Source of the DNA: Caulobacteraceae bacterium
GTDB taxonomy: Bacteria > Pseudomonadota > Alphaproteobacteria > Caulobacterales > Caulobacteraceae
NCBI GenBank assembly: GCA_027489335.1
Contig: JAIXZX010000003.1
Coordinates: 1 to 64,000 of the forward strand
Direction of reading: 5' to 3'
DNA: 64,000 nt
How positions within the stretch are numbered: position 1 is the first letter of the stretch; each line of letters starts with the position of its first letter. The position numbers and the translations under genes are program-made. Shown in pieces: positions 17,933 through 26,743 of the stretch. A model generated the notes under the pieces. The model was not told the DNA's origin and made no database searches. It was given only the letters and a program-made list of their open reading frames with translations.

Positions 17933-19246
17933 TCAAAACTGGAGGGCGAGGGTCGCGCCGATCTTGTTGACCTTGAAGTCCTGGCCGCCCACGCCGCTGG
18001 AGTCCATTTCCATGTGGCTGTAGGCGACGGTCAGGCCGGCGTTCCGGTTGAGGAGATAGGTCGCCCCGAGGCCGGCGTTGAAGCGATCATCTTCGCGGGT
18101 GATGCCCTGATAGTCGTCCTTACCCTGGGACACATTGCCCGTCAGGATGACGTTGCGCATCAGCTCGTGGTCGACCTTCACCCCGACATTCGCCGAGGTA
18201 TAGCCGGCCGAGCCGGGAGACGCGCTTTCTTCGATGGTGCGCGAACCCGTGAAGGTCACCGTGGTCAGTTGGGTCGGGAACCACTCGACCTGAGCGCGGG
18301 CGCCGAACCCGTCGATGTCGCTCAGGGTCGGGTCGTCATATTCCTGGCTCAGGTAACCCACCGCGATCTCGCCACGGGCGGTCGCGCCGGTCTCGAAGTT
18401 GGCGCCGACCAGGGCGCGGTAGCCCTCGGAGTCACGAACCAGGGTCACGGCGGGGCGGTTCAGACGATAGTCACGCTCGTTACGGGCGATTTCCACGAAC
18501 AGGGCGGCCGCCGGGCTCACCGCATAGTCGGCGCGCGCGGTCAGGGTGTGCTCGTCGCGGTCGCGGTACTGCTGGGTGATCACGCCGCCGGCGGGATTGC
18601 GGCCGTCCTCGTAATCATAGGTCTTCAGGTCGTAGCCACCCGACAGACGCAGGCGGTTCAGCTCATGGCTGATCGCGATCCGGGCGCCGGTGGTTTCGTA
18701 CTCCGTAGGCGCCACCGCGCCGGAGACGGCGTTCGGCGAGGTCCGGGGTTCAACCAGCTGGGCCCAGTCGGCGCCGAACGAGATGAAGCTGTTGCGCAGC
18801 AGGTCGATCTGACCCGAGGCGCCCACCGTAATGTCCTCGGAGTTCTCGGTGTCGAAGTCCTGGTAACGCAGGATCGAGGCGCGGGCGAAAGCGTTCAGAG
18901 AGTGCCGCGACCAGTCCGAAGATAGGTTGATCTCCGGCGCGACCTTCCAGATGAGGTCGTCGGTCTCGCCGCCATCGGTGGCGTAGATGTTGTCATTGAA
19001 CTCCGCGCCCACCGACAGCTTCGGGTAGGCCATGAAGGAGCCCATCCGCAGGCCGACGGCCTGGTAGCCGTCGCGAGGCCGCTGGGTCACGCTGACATTG
19101 CGGTCGCGGGCGAAGTTGGTGTCGACGTCGCTGGCCGAGGCCAGTTCGCCGCGGGCTGACTGAGCCGCCGCCGGTTGGGAGAGGCCTGCTGCGATCGCGA
19201 TCGCGGCGCCAGCCATGAGGATCTTTTTGTCCGCAGTCACGGGCAT
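17933..19246 (-). CDS. Outer-membrane beta-barrel protein of exopolysaccharide loci
   Basis: A 437-residue protein with a signal peptide ending near AAAQS (residues 1-29), read from ATG 19246 preceded by AAGGG. The rest alternates short amphipathic strands with turns such as GAEFNDNIYATD and LTVAYSHMEMDSSG, and it ends in an aromatic-terminated strand (IGATLALQF), which is the outer-membrane sorting pattern. It resembles the outer membrane beta-barrel family often next to Wzc/Wza genes (for example HfsB-region or VpsM-like proteins). A plausible job is an outer-membrane exit pore, which matters because the Wza-like protein here is short. Confidence 0.8.
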   Translation of the reverse strand: MPVTADKKILMAGAAIAIAAGLSQPAAAQSARGELASASDVDTNFARDRNVSVTQRPRDGYQAVGLRMGSFMAYPKLSVGAEFNDNIYATDGGETDDLIWKVAPEINLSSDWSRHSLNAFARASILRYQDFDTENSEDITVGASGQIDLLRNSFISFGADWAQLVEPRTSPNAVSGAVAPTEYETTGARIAISHELNRLRLSGGYDLKTYDYEDGRNPAGGVITQQYRDRDEHTLTARADYAVSPAAALFVEIARNERDYRLNRPAVTLVRDSEGYRALVGANFETGATARGEIAVGYLSQEYDDPTLSDIDGFGARAQVEWFPTQLTTVTFTGSRTIEESASPGSAGYTSANVGVKVDHELMRNVILTGNVSQGKDDYQGITREDDRFNAGLGATYLLNRNAGLTVAYSHMEMDSSGVGGQDFKVNKIGATLALQF

Positions 19247-19352
19247 ACCCTTGGTCCTGTGGGCTGCGCGAGGCGCAGAGCCAGGTTGAGATGAAAAGCT
19301 GCAAATCGGATCTCAGCGCCACGGTCCGCCGCGGCGCCGAGATCAGTACGCT

Positions 19353-19838
19353 TTACGGCGTCGCGCCGGGGGGCACATAGATGGGCGCGGTAATGGTGGT
19401 GGGCGGCGCCGGCGGGGCCCCAGCGTCGCCGGGTGAGACGGCGGCGGGCGCCTGAGCCACCGCCACCTGGGCGGCGGCCGAGGCCGTCTGGATCGCGGCG
19501 GTCACCGCCGGGGTGCTGATGCCGGCGGCAGCGAGAATGGTCGCAGCCTGGGGGACCGCGGCGGCGACGACGGCCGCCGGAAGGCCGCTGGCCGCGACGG
19601 TCGCCTCGATGGCGGCCTCGATAGCGGCCTCTTGAGCCTCTTCGGACATCCCTTCGGTCGCCGCAACGGCTTCCGCCACCGCTTCGGCGATGGCCTCGGC
19701 GAGAGCCGCGACCTGGGCCGGATCGGGCGCCGCGTCCTGGGCGACGGCCAAGGTGGCCGGGAGCGCAATCAGGCCAAGACCCGCAGCTGCAACCATGGCG
19801 CGCGCCACGGCGCTGACGCCAAACACTTTGAGGCTCAT
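19353..19838 (-). CDS. Alanine-rich exported protein of unknown function
   Basis: A 161-residue protein from the ATG at 19838, with GGGAGAGG upstream. A signal peptide runs to about residue 33 (LPATLAVAQDAA). The mature part is about half alanine with regularly spaced Glu and Val (AEAIAEAVAEAVAATEGMSE), predicting long helices, and ends in a Pro/Thr-rich tail (APPAPPTTITAPIYVPPGATP). No family recognised. It is 106 bases upstream of the outer-membrane barrel gene on the same strand. A structural or scaffold role for the secreted polymer machinery is conceivable but unproven. Confidence 0.6.
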   Translation of the reverse strand: MSLKVFGVSAVARAMVAAAGLGLIALPATLAVAQDAAPDPAQVAALAEAIAEAVAEAVAATEGMSEEAQEAAIEAAIEATVAASGLPAAVVAAAVPQAATILAAAGISTPAVTAAIQTASAAAQVAVAQAPAAVSPGDAGAPPAPPTTITAPIYVPPGATP

Positions 19839-19908
19839 GGCGCCTCTCCCTTGAGGAACGTTAACGGCGTAACTGCCGCGCTCACCTAAAGTCACAAGAC
19901 GAGCCCTA

Positions 19909-19928
19909 TCTCAAGGGGATTCTTGAGA
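19909..19928. promoter_or_regulatory. Perfect inverted repeat upstream of the alanine-rich exported protein
   Basis: TCTCAAG at 19909-19915 and CTTGAGA at 19922-19928 form a 7-bp perfect inverted repeat with a 6-base gap, about 70 bases before the minus-strand start. It could be an operator, or a weak hairpin since TTTT follows shortly on the plus strand. The two possibilities cannot be separated by eye. Confidence 0.4.
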
Positions 19929-19979
19929 AGTTTTAGTAATCATCGCCTGTTTTGGGGTGAATTCGCGCGTTGATTGAGC

Positions 19980-20591
19980 TTATGGCGCTTGATCTTGCGG
20001 CATGCCCGATTCCAGGCGGTGCGCGCTGACCCGCCGGGCATGATCCCTCTGGATGCGTTTGGCCCAAAAGGCTGCGGGTACAGCCCCGATGGGCGAATCT
20101 ACGGCGGCGAGCGCGGTGAGGAGTTCGCGCCGTCGACCTGTCTGCGCGAAGGCGAAGGTCTCGGCCTCTACTGCACGTCGAACATCGGGGGTCAGATTTC
20201 CCCAATGGTTGAGTGCGAAACTAATGCGCCAGGTCGACACATATTGATCGAAGGGCAGCAGTTGGTAGGACAGGGCGAGCGCAGACAGGCCTTCGTCACC
20301 CAGCTGGCCGTCCAGGCTGTCAATATAGGCGATCCGGAGGCGTGCGCTGGAATCATAGGGGGCCAGGGCGACGATGCGGCCGTTGGCCTCTGCGGCGACC
20401 CTCAGGTCTGGCGGCGCTTCGGCGAGGGCGGCGTCGATCGTTCGGCTCTGGCCAAGGGTGAGGACGAGGGGGGACTTGATCGGCGCACCGATCGGGTCGA
20501 GCGCCAGCAGCGCGGCGAGCGCCATGCCGAGGCTCAGGATGGCGAACGCCACCAGCCCTCCGGTCAACAATTGCGGGCGGAAAGCGCTCAT
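19980..20591 (-). CDS. Membrane-anchored protein coupled to the O-antigen ligase-family gene
   Basis: A 203-residue protein from the ATG at 20591, which overlaps the stop of the gene upstream (ATGA); a longer open frame starting at 20876 lies inside that gene and is shadow. It has one N-terminal membrane helix (LLTGGLVAFAILSLGMALAA) and then a helical, probably periplasmic domain with ALAYDSSARLRIAYIDSLDG-like and LSYQLLPFDQYVSTWR segments. Family not recognised. Strict coupling to the polymerase/ligase gene suggests a partner subunit or assembly factor. TPR-like helical character is possible but not clear. Confidence 0.65.
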   Translation of the reverse strand: MSAFRPQLLTGGLVAFAILSLGMALAALLALDPIGAPIKSPLVLTLGQSRTIDAALAEAPPDLRVAAEANGRIVALAPYDSSARLRIAYIDSLDGQLGDEGLSALALSYQLLPFDQYVSTWRISFALNHWGNLTPDVRRAVEAETFAFAQTGRRRELLTALAAVDSPIGAVPAAFWAKRIQRDHARRVSAHRLESGMPQDQAP

Positions 20592-21961
20592 CGCTGCGAC
20601 CCCTGTGACAGGGCGAACTGGAGCCCGAGCAGGTAGGCCCACATCAACGCCATGGACGGCGTCTGCAGGGCGAAATCGGACATGCCGTGGACGAGGAAGA
20701 CCAGGTTCGAGGCCATAAGGGCGAAGAGCACATAGGTCATGCGGGATCGACGGGCGCCGCGTAGCAGGCTGATCAGCATAACCGCAGCGATGGCCGTGAA
20801 CATAGGCAGGGCCCCGGCAAGGCCCGCCTCTTCCAGCCATTGCAGATAGACATTGTGGGTCGCCCGGATGCGCCACAGCTCATCTACGGAGGTGGTGTCG
20901 AGCAGGGTGCGATGGATCGTATCAAAGCTGCCCAGGCCGTAGCCCGACAGCGGCGAAGCCATGAAGGCGCGCCAGTGCATGGCGAACAGCTCGGCCCGGC
21001 CGATGGCGCTTTCTTCGACCTCGGTGAAGCGGTTGATCAGGTTCTCGCCGAACATATAGAGCGCGCCGACCGCCGCCAGCAGGGCGCCCAAAGTGATCAG
21101 GCTGACTCGGCCCCAGCTGACGCGGCCGGCGAAGATGAGCATCAACACAAGGCCGACGATGCCGGCGCCGGCGCCGAGCGCTGCCCCCCGCGAGGCGGTG
21201 GCCAGCAGGCAGACGGCGAGCACCAGCAGGGCGATCCAGTATCCAGTGGCCGCCTGAAGGGCGCGACCTGGGCTGACGCCGCGAAGATTGCGCATGAGCG
21301 GCCCGAGGCTGATCACCAGCAGGGCCGCAAAGAAGGTGCCCGCGGTGTTCGGGCTCATCAGGGTCCCCTCTAGGCGGCCCCTTTGAGTCTGAAACTGAAC
21401 GCCGGTGGCGAAGCTGATGAAGGCCCACAGGCCGAAGAGAACCGCCAGGAGAAGCAGCAGATTGACGGCGGTCTTGGCGCGGCCATCGGAGGCGCCTGTG
21501 GCTGCGCCCACCAGGAAGAGGCAACCCAGCCCTAGGAGCTTCACCAATTCCAGGAGGGTCGCGGACCGATCCAAGGTCGCTGAGCCGGGGCCCAGACCCA
21601 CATAGTCCCAGGTAGGGTGCGGCCCCCCCAGGGCGTAGGGGGTCAGCGACACGAGCCCCATAAGCAGGGTCAGGGCGAACAGGGCGGCGGGAAGGCCGAG
21701 GCCCCGAATACGCAACAGGTCCCGCCGCAGGTTTGGAATGGCGAGGCAGGCCAGCAGCAATAGGGCCGAGGCCCCAACGGCGATCAGATTGGCCTCGATC
21801 CGCAAGACCCCGTAGGCGAGGTGGGCCAGAAAGATCAGGCCAAGGCCGGCCAGGGCGATCCCTGCGCCTTCGGGCGGCGGCCACAGGCGGCCTGCCGCGG
21901 ATCGGGGAGGCCGGCCTTCAGCCTGGCTCTTGCTGCGTTTCGACCCCACGCCCTTGTCCAT
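20588..21961 (-). CDS. O-antigen ligase/polymerase family membrane protein (Wzy_C)
   Basis: A 457-residue protein from the ATG at 21961 with GGGGGA upstream. It has about 10-12 membrane helices and a large periplasmic loop late in the sequence. That loop contains AFMASPLSGYGLGSFDTIHR and ATHNVYLQWLEEAGLAG, the His-containing pattern of the O-antigen ligase/Wzy_C family. SPNTAGTFFAALLVISL and TASRGAALGAGAG are further family blocks. It either polymerises repeats or ligates glycan to an acceptor. With a separate Wzy-like protein at 6571-7926, the division of labour is open. Confidence 0.83.
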   Translation of the reverse strand: MDKGVGSKRSKSQAEGRPPRSAAGRLWPPPEGAGIALAGLGLIFLAHLAYGVLRIEANLIAVGASALLLLACLAIPNLRRDLLRIRGLGLPAALFALTLLMGLVSLTPYALGGPHPTWDYVGLGPGSATLDRSATLLELVKLLGLGCLFLVGAATGASDGRAKTAVNLLLLLAVLFGLWAFISFATGVQFQTQRGRLEGTLMSPNTAGTFFAALLVISLGPLMRNLRGVSPGRALQAATGYWIALLVLAVCLLATASRGAALGAGAGIVGLVLMLIFAGRVSWGRVSLITLGALLAAVGALYMFGENLINRFTEVEESAIGRAELFAMHWRAFMASPLSGYGLGSFDTIHRTLLDTTSVDELWRIRATHNVYLQWLEEAGLAGALPMFTAIAAVMLISLLRGARRSRMTYVLFALMASNLVFLVHGMSDFALQTPSMALMWAYLLGLQFALSQGSQR

Positions 21962-22079
21962 CCCCCAGTGTCGAGGCCCTGACGGCCTGCGACATTCCCG
22001 ACGTCCTGTCCTGGAGCGGGATTCCGCCTCGAGACCGGAGGGCTGCAAGCAAGCTACGGGCCCCCGAGGGAGGTTTCCC

Positions 22080-23279
22080 TCAGTGCAGGCGGCCGCGCAA
22101 GGGGCCGCCGGCGCCGAGCTGGGCCAGGGTGATGGGCGACTTCAAGTCTTCATCCCGTTCCACGGACGCCGGCGTCGGCGAGGTCACGCCGTTCGGCCGG
22201 CCGGTAAAGGCTTCGGTCCGCAGCAACCGCAGGGGCTGCCCAGCCTCCAGCGGGTTCGGCGCGGCCTCAATCGGCTGCTCGGCGAGGGGCCGGGGCGCTG
22301 CGAGCGGCTGGGCCGGGGACTCTGCGGTCAGGCTGGTGTTCACCATAGCCCAGCGGAAAGGCGCCCCGGCCACCTGACGTTCGCGCCAGGTCAGGCTCGC
22401 CTTGCGCCAGGGCAGGATCCAAGGGGTGAGGCTGTCGAGCACATAGTCTCCCTGGTCGGTGGCGACCAGCAGCACAGCGTGGCTTTCGCCCCAGCTCGTG
22501 GTGGCCACCGCGATGGACAGGACGCTTGCGGGCAGGCCGGCTTCGATCAGGGCGCGGCGCTTCTCCAGAACATAGTCCTCGCAGTCGCCAAGATTGTCTC
22601 CGGCCGCCAGCGGCGTCGCCCACTTGTCCAGAACCCCATAGGTCTGGATATCGGCCCGGCGCACGATCTGCCGGTTCACCTTGTCATTGATGCGGTTCAG
22701 CTGGCCCCACAGGGTTGGCGTCATAGCCGCTCGCCGAACATCTTCGGCGGCGGTCTGTTGCGTCGCCGGCGACGGCACGGCCACGGGCGCCGCATCCCCC
22801 AGGCGTTGCAGGCGGGGCGCGCCGGCCAACGAGGAGGTGTTGAGGTTCACCAGCAGGGGCGCAGCGAGGGCCGCCGGTTGAGCCTCGGCCAGAGCCGCTT
22901 CTACGGCGGCGTTGGACTGTTCGGCAGCCTCGCGCCGAAGGCGGGCCTCGGCGAAGGCGCTGCCCCAGTTCACATTGCGTCCCTGGAGGGCCGCCGTGGT
23001 GGTGCGTCGCCCGCCTGCGAGGATCAGCTGCGCCTCAGATGCGTTGCGCCGGGCCAGCTCAACCTCGGCCACCTTGCGGATAACAGCGGCCGGCGCGCCG
23101 CCGCAGTCCTCCGGCTGTCTTTGGCAAAAGTCGAGATAGCCGGTCGGGGCCGCCGCGGCGACGCCCAGGCCCATTGGGCTGCTCGGCTCCGGCATCGTTG
23201 CACAGGCTGCCAGGGTTATTGAAGCACTAACGATAGCCGCATGAGTAAAGAGAGTCTTCTTGACCACCACCACACACAC
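22080..23279 (-). CDS. Transglutaminase-like cysteine protease lipoprotein (BTLCP/LapG-like)
   Basis: A 399-residue protein. The start is one of a run of GTG codons after AAGGGG; the longest is GTG 23279. A lipobox SITLAAC near residue 25 predicts an outer-membrane or periplasmic lipoprotein. The C-terminal half is the bacterial transglutaminase-like domain with Cys in LGDCEDYV (about residue 233), His in GESHAVLLV (about 267) and Asp in YVLDSLTPWI (about 282), the expected catalytic triad. The middle is Ala/Pro-rich. LapG relatives cut adhesins, but here no adhesin gene is adjacent and the setting is polysaccharide export, so the target is unknown. Confidence 0.82.
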   Translation of the reverse strand: MCVVVVKKTLFTHAAIVSASITLAACATMPEPSSPMGLGVAAAAPTGYLDFCQRQPEDCGGAPAAVIRKVAEVELARRNASEAQLILAGGRRTTTAALQGRNVNWGSAFAEARLRREAAEQSNAAVEAALAEAQPAALAAPLLVNLNTSSLAGAPRLQRLGDAAPVAVPSPATQQTAAEDVRRAAMTPTLWGQLNRINDKVNRQIVRRADIQTYGVLDKWATPLAAGDNLGDCEDYVLEKRRALIEAGLPASVLSIAVATTSWGESHAVLLVATDQGDYVLDSLTPWILPWRKASLTWRERQVAGAPFRWAMVNTSLTAESPAQPLAAPRPLAEQPIEAAPNPLEAGQPLRLLRTEAFTGRPNGVTSPTPASVERDEDLKSPITLAQLGAGGPLRGRLH

Positions 23280-23558
23280 CCCTTCTGGAGTTCTGTTGTG
23301 TGGTGTTTACGATAAAGCCGCTTAAGCATTGCTGTAGTTATAGGGTATACATATCTCTACGAAACGCGGTTGCTGTCGCGTTAAGGTTTACATCGTCTGA
23401 ATGGGCTGTTCATCCCTGGTAAATGTTCTATTCTGCTTTTGTTATCCTTAGTCTTGCGGACCGTCCTGGTCGCGGACCCATGGGAGTTTCCCGGCTCGCC
23501 GCACTGCGGTAGAAGGGAGGCTGTGGGGGACGCTTAAGAGATGTGGAGCGTGGTTTAG
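23280..23558. promoter_or_regulatory. AT-rich divergent promoter region (cysteine protease / Wza-like gene)
   Basis: The 279 bases between divergently transcribed export genes include an unusually AT-rich core (about 23320-23460, with TATAGGGTATACATATC and TTTTGTTATCC). Both transcription units must start here. Several AT-rich hexamers could serve as -10 elements, but I see no unambiguous -35/-10 pair and no clear CtrA-type TTAA-N7-TTAA site. Confidence 0.4.
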
Positions 23559-24128
23559 ATGCAGAGGTTCATGTCCCTGCTGGTCGCCGTGGCGACCCTT
23601 TGTGCAGCGGCCTTCGCCCCGGCTGTGGTGAGCGCTCAGGAGGCGACGGCCGCCGAGGTCCGCGTCTTGCCGGAATACCGCCTGGGGTCCGGCGATAAGG
23701 TGCGCGTGATCACCTATGGTGAGGAGAGCCTCACCGGTGAGTTCTTCGTGGGCGGCTCGGGCAACATCTCCCTGCCGCTGATCGGCGAGGTGAAGGCCCA
23801 GGGTCTGACGATCCCGGAGATCCAGACCTCGATCCAGACCGCCTTGAAGGAAGGCTACCTCCGTGACCCCCGTGTCAGCGTCGAGGTGCTCAACTACCGG
23901 CCCTTCTATATCCTCGGTGAGGTCGAGAGCCCCGGCGAGTACCCCTATACCAATGGTCTCTCTGTGCTGAACGCCGTGGCCACGGCTGGCGGCTTCACCT
24001 ACCGGGCCAACAACCGCCGGGTGTTCATCAAGCGCAGCGACACCGATGATGAGCGGGAATACCCGCTCACACCGCTTACGCCTGTGGCGCCGGGCGACAC
24101 CATCCGGATCACCGAGCGCTTCTTCTGA
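23559..24128 (+). CDS. Polysaccharide export protein, short Wza/ExoF type
   Basis: A 189-residue secreted protein. The signal peptide ends at VVSAQE near residue 27; ATG 23571 is an alternative start giving a better spaced AGAGG. The Poly_export domain is YRLGSGDKVRVITYGEESLTG plus GNISLPLIGEVKAQG, followed by one SLBB-type repeat (FYILGEVESPGEYPY and LSVLNAVATAGGFTYRA). It stops at DTIRITERFF, so it lacks the extra repeats and amphipathic C-terminal helix that form the outer-membrane pore of long Wza. It probably forms a periplasmic ring that needs a separate barrel, perhaps the protein at 17933-19246. No lipobox is seen. Confidence 0.9.
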   Translation: MQRFMSLLVAVATLCAAAFAPAVVSAQEATAAEVRVLPEYRLGSGDKVRVITYGEESLTGEFFVGGSGNISLPLIGEVKAQGLTIPEIQTSIQTALKEGYLRDPRVSVEVLNYRPFYILGEVESPGEYPYTNGLSVLNAVATAGGFTYRANNRRVFIKRSDTDDEREYPLTPLTPVAPGDTIRITERFF

Positions 24129-24476
24129 TCCAGATTGGGCCAGGGCGCCTGGATTGAGCGCTCAGACCCCTTGCTCCAGACCGCCCTCCGCCGGCTTAAG
24201 GCGGATCGGGCGGTCTTTCTTTTTTGGGGGCAGGCGAGACGAGGTGGAGCGAGTTGACCGTGCAGGTTCAGGCGCGTGGCCCCGGGTCTCCGGCCTGATG
24301 CGCCGTTCGGCGATAGGCGCATGCGCAGGTCGTCAAGAGCGCAATCCTGACCTCGGGTGCAAAAAATCCGGCGGCCCGCGGTTTGCACACTCGACGTCAC
24401 GCATTATGGACTTGTTCATAAACGACACCGGCAGCCGATGGCCTGCCGAGCCGACGGCCAGGTGATGGAGACCTTC
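24129..24476. other. Intergenic region between the export gene and pckG
   Basis: This 348-base stretch holds the intrinsic terminator of the export gene (listed separately) and, further on, the presumed pckG promoter. TTGCAC at 24383-24388 followed by TATGGA at 24405-24410 (16-base spacer) is a weak candidate pair. The rest, including the open frame running into pckG from 24357, shows no recognisable protein, RNA or repeat. Confidence 0.5.
24178..24225 (+). terminator. Strong intrinsic terminator after the Wza-like gene
   Basis: AGACCGCCC at 24178-24186 pairs with GGGCGGTCT at 24208-24216, and an inner stem TCCGCC/GGCGGA sits within the loop. A T-rich tract (TTTCTTTTTT) continues to 24225. 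It ends the polysaccharide locus on the plus strand. Confidence 0.9.
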
Positions 24477-26333
24477 ATGACGGATGCGACCTCGACCAAG
24501 AGCGTGGACGCTGCGCCGACCCGCCATGCCGGGCTCAATGCCTGGGTGAACGAGATCGCCGCCCTGACCAAGCCCGACGCCGTCTACTGGTGCGACGGCT
24601 CTGAGGCCGAATGGACCAAGCTCACGGGGGACCTGGTCAAAAGCGGCACGCTGAAACCTCTGAACCCCGACCTGCGTCCCAATTCCTTCTACGCCGCCTC
24701 TGATCCGCGCGACGTCGCCCGGGTCGAAAGCCGCACCTTCATCTGCTCCCAGGATGAGGTCGACGCCGGCCCGACCAACAACTGGGCCGAGCCGCAGGAG
24801 ATGCGCGCCAAGCTGAACGGTCTGTTCGACGGCTGCATGCGCGGGCGCACCATGTATGTGGTGCCCTTCTGCATGGGCCCCCTAGGCTCCAAGATCAGCG
24901 CCATCGGCGTGGAGATCACCGACAGCGCCTATGTGGCCATCTCCATGCGGGTCATGACCCGTATGGGGACGCCGGCGCTTGAGCAACTCGGCGAGGACGG
25001 CTTCTTCGTTCCGGCCGTCCACAGCGTGGGCGCGCCCCTGAACCCGGGTCAGGCCGATGTGCCGTGGCCCTGCAACGAAGAGAAGTACATCGTCCATTTC
25101 CCCGAAACCCGGGAGATCTGGTCCTACGGCTCGGGCTATGGCGGCAATGCCCTGCTGGGCAAGAAGTGCTTCGCCCTGCGCATCGCCTCGGTGATGGCCC
25201 GGGATGAAGGGTGGCTGGCCGAGCACATGCTCATCCTTAAGCTCACCTCGCCGGAGAAGGACGTCCGCTACATCGCCGCGGCTTTCCCAAGCGCGTGCGG
25301 CAAGACCAACATGGCCATGCTTCAGCCGACCCTGCCGGGCTGGACGGCCGAGACCATCGGCGACGACATCTGCTGGATGCGCTTTGGCCAGGACGGCCGG
25401 CTCTACGCCATCAATCCGGAGGCCGGCTTCTTTGGCGTGGCGCCGGGCACGGGCCTGGAGACCAACCGCAACGCCATCGACGCCCTGCACGCCAACTGCG
25501 TCTTCACCAATGTGGCCCTGACGCCCGATGGCGACGTATGGTGGGAAGGCCTCACCAAGGATCCGCCGCCGGTGCTGACCGACTGGCGCGGCAATCCCTG
25601 GACCCCGGCGTCCGAGACCCCTGCAGCCCATCCCAACGCCCGGTTCACCGTCCCGGCCGACCAGTGCCCGGTGATCGCGCCGGAGTGGGAGGATCCCGCC
25701 GGCGTGCCGATCTCGGCCATTCTCTTCGGCGGTCGCCGCGCCTCGGCCGTACCGCTGGTGACGGAGGCCTTCGACTGGCGCCATGGGGTCTTCATGGCTT
25801 CCAACGTGGCCTCGGAAGGCACGGCGGCAGCCGAGAACGCCATCGGCGAGCTGCGCCGCGACCCCTTCGCCATGCTGCCCTTCTGCGGCTACAACATGGG
25901 CGATTACTTCAATCACTGGCTGAAGCTTGGCGCCCAGGCCGACGCCGAAAAGCTGCCGCGCATCTATTTCGTGAACTGGTTCCGCAAGGACGAACGCGGC
26001 AAGTTCGTGTGGCCGGGCTTCGGCGAGAACAGCCGGGTTCTGAAGTGGATCGTCGAGCGCCTCGGCGGCCGCGCTGAGGCGGTGGACACCCCGATCGGCC
26101 GCCTGCCGACCCGCGAAAGCCTGGATCTGGCCGGTCTCGACCTGACCGACGCCCAGCTCGACCTCCTGCTCACCGTCGACGCCGACATCTGGACCCAGGA
26201 AGCCGCGCTGATCCCGCCGGCCTATGAGCGGTTCGGCGAGCGCCTGCCCAAGGCGCTTTGGGACGAACACGCCGCCCTGGTGGCCCGCCTCGCCGCAGAG
26301 CGTCGGGGCCAGGCTGTGGCGGCGGCGGAATAG
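24477..26333 (+). CDS. pckG: Phosphoenolpyruvate carboxykinase, GTP-dependent
   Basis: A 618-residue enzyme, the usual size for the GTP class. ATG 24477 is preferred because GGAG lies six bases upstream; ATG 24465 would add four residues. Family blocks include the substrate loop [26 protein letters not shown], the nucleotide loop with the reactive cysteine [13 protein letters not shown], and [11 protein letters not shown](N)HW near the C-terminus. It converts oxaloacetate and GTP to PEP and CO2 for gluconeogenesis, and so would supply sugar precursors during growth on amino or organic acids. It stands alone between a terminator and a small gene. Confidence 0.96.
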   Translation: MTDATSTKSVDAAPTRHAGLNAWVNEIAALTKPDAVYWCDGSEAEWTKLTGDLVKSGTLKPLNPDLRPNSFYAASDPRDVARVESRTFICSQDEVDAGPTNNWAEPQEMRAKLNGLFDGCMRGRTMYVVPFCMGPLGSKISAIGVEITDSAYVAISMRVMTRMGTPALEQLGEDGFFVPAVHSVGAPLNPGQADVPWPCNEEKYIVHFPETREIWSYGSGYGGNALLGKKCFALRIASVMARDEGWLAEHMLILKLTSPEKDVRYIAAAFPSACGKTNMAMLQPTLPGWTAETIGDDICWMRFGQDGRLYAINPEAGFFGVAPGTGLETNRNAIDALHANCVFTNVALTPDGDVWWEGLTKDPPPVLTDWRGNPWTPASETPAAHPNARFTVPADQCPVIAPEWEDPAGVPISAILFGGRRASAVPLVTEAFDWRHGVFMASNVASEGTAAAENAIGELRRDPFAMLPFCGYNMGDYFNHWLKLGAQADAEKLPRIYFVNWFRKDERGKFVWPGFGENSRVLKWIVERLGGRAEAVDTPIGRLPTRESLDLAGLDLTDAQLDLLLTVDADIWTQEAALIPPAYERFGERLPKALWDEHAALVARLAAERRGQAVAAAE

Positions 26334-26426
26334 TGCGCAAGACCCTGATCGATTTGGCTGCGGACAGGCTCTGCGGCCAGCCGGGCAGGGATCGAAACTT
26401 GACAGGGCGCGTTCAGGAGCCGTCTG

Positions 26427-26675
26427 ATGTCTGAGTATGTTGCAGCGCAACAGGGGCTGGGTATGTCTGAGCCACTTTTCGCCTATTCCATGAGCCAGGA
26501 CACCATGGGCTGGGCCTGGAGCGTCTATGACGAGGCCGGCGAGATCGTCGCCTCAGGTCTGGACGCCTGCCAGGACACCGCCAAGGCCGCTGTGGACCGC
26601 GCCATGCGCCATGTGGCCTGGATCGGGCTCGCCGCCCCTGGCGGTCGCCGCCGCGCCCCCGCTGGATCGGCCTGA
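26427..26675 (+). CDS. Small conserved-looking protein of unknown function
   Basis: An 82-residue protein from ATG 26427, chosen over the internal ATG at 26463 because AGGAG lies seven bases upstream. The core MGWAWSVYDEAGEIVASGLDACQDTAKAAVDRAM has the look of a compact beta-hairpin plus helix. The tail is basic and Pro/Ala-rich. No family recognised and no signal peptide or membrane segment. It follows pckG by 93 bases and may be read from its own promoter. Confidence 0.55.
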   Translation: MSEYVAAQQGLGMSEPLFAYSMSQDTMGWAWSVYDEAGEIVASGLDACQDTAKAAVDRAMRHVAWIGLAAPGGRRRAPAGSA

Positions 26676-26743
26676 AGACGTCACACTGAAACGGGTTGGG
26701 GTTGGATCGGGCGAAGGGCGCTCGGCCCTTCGGCGTCGAGGAC

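Noticed and set aside
23280-23558. Possible CtrA-binding sites (TTAA half-sites) in the AT-rich divergent region
   Set aside because: Half-sites are present but none has the required TTAA-N7-TTAA spacing.
24882-26450. Long minus-strand open frame opposite pckG (522 codons)
   Set aside because: The plus-strand protein has all PEP carboxykinase motifs; the antisense translation shows none and no ribosome site.
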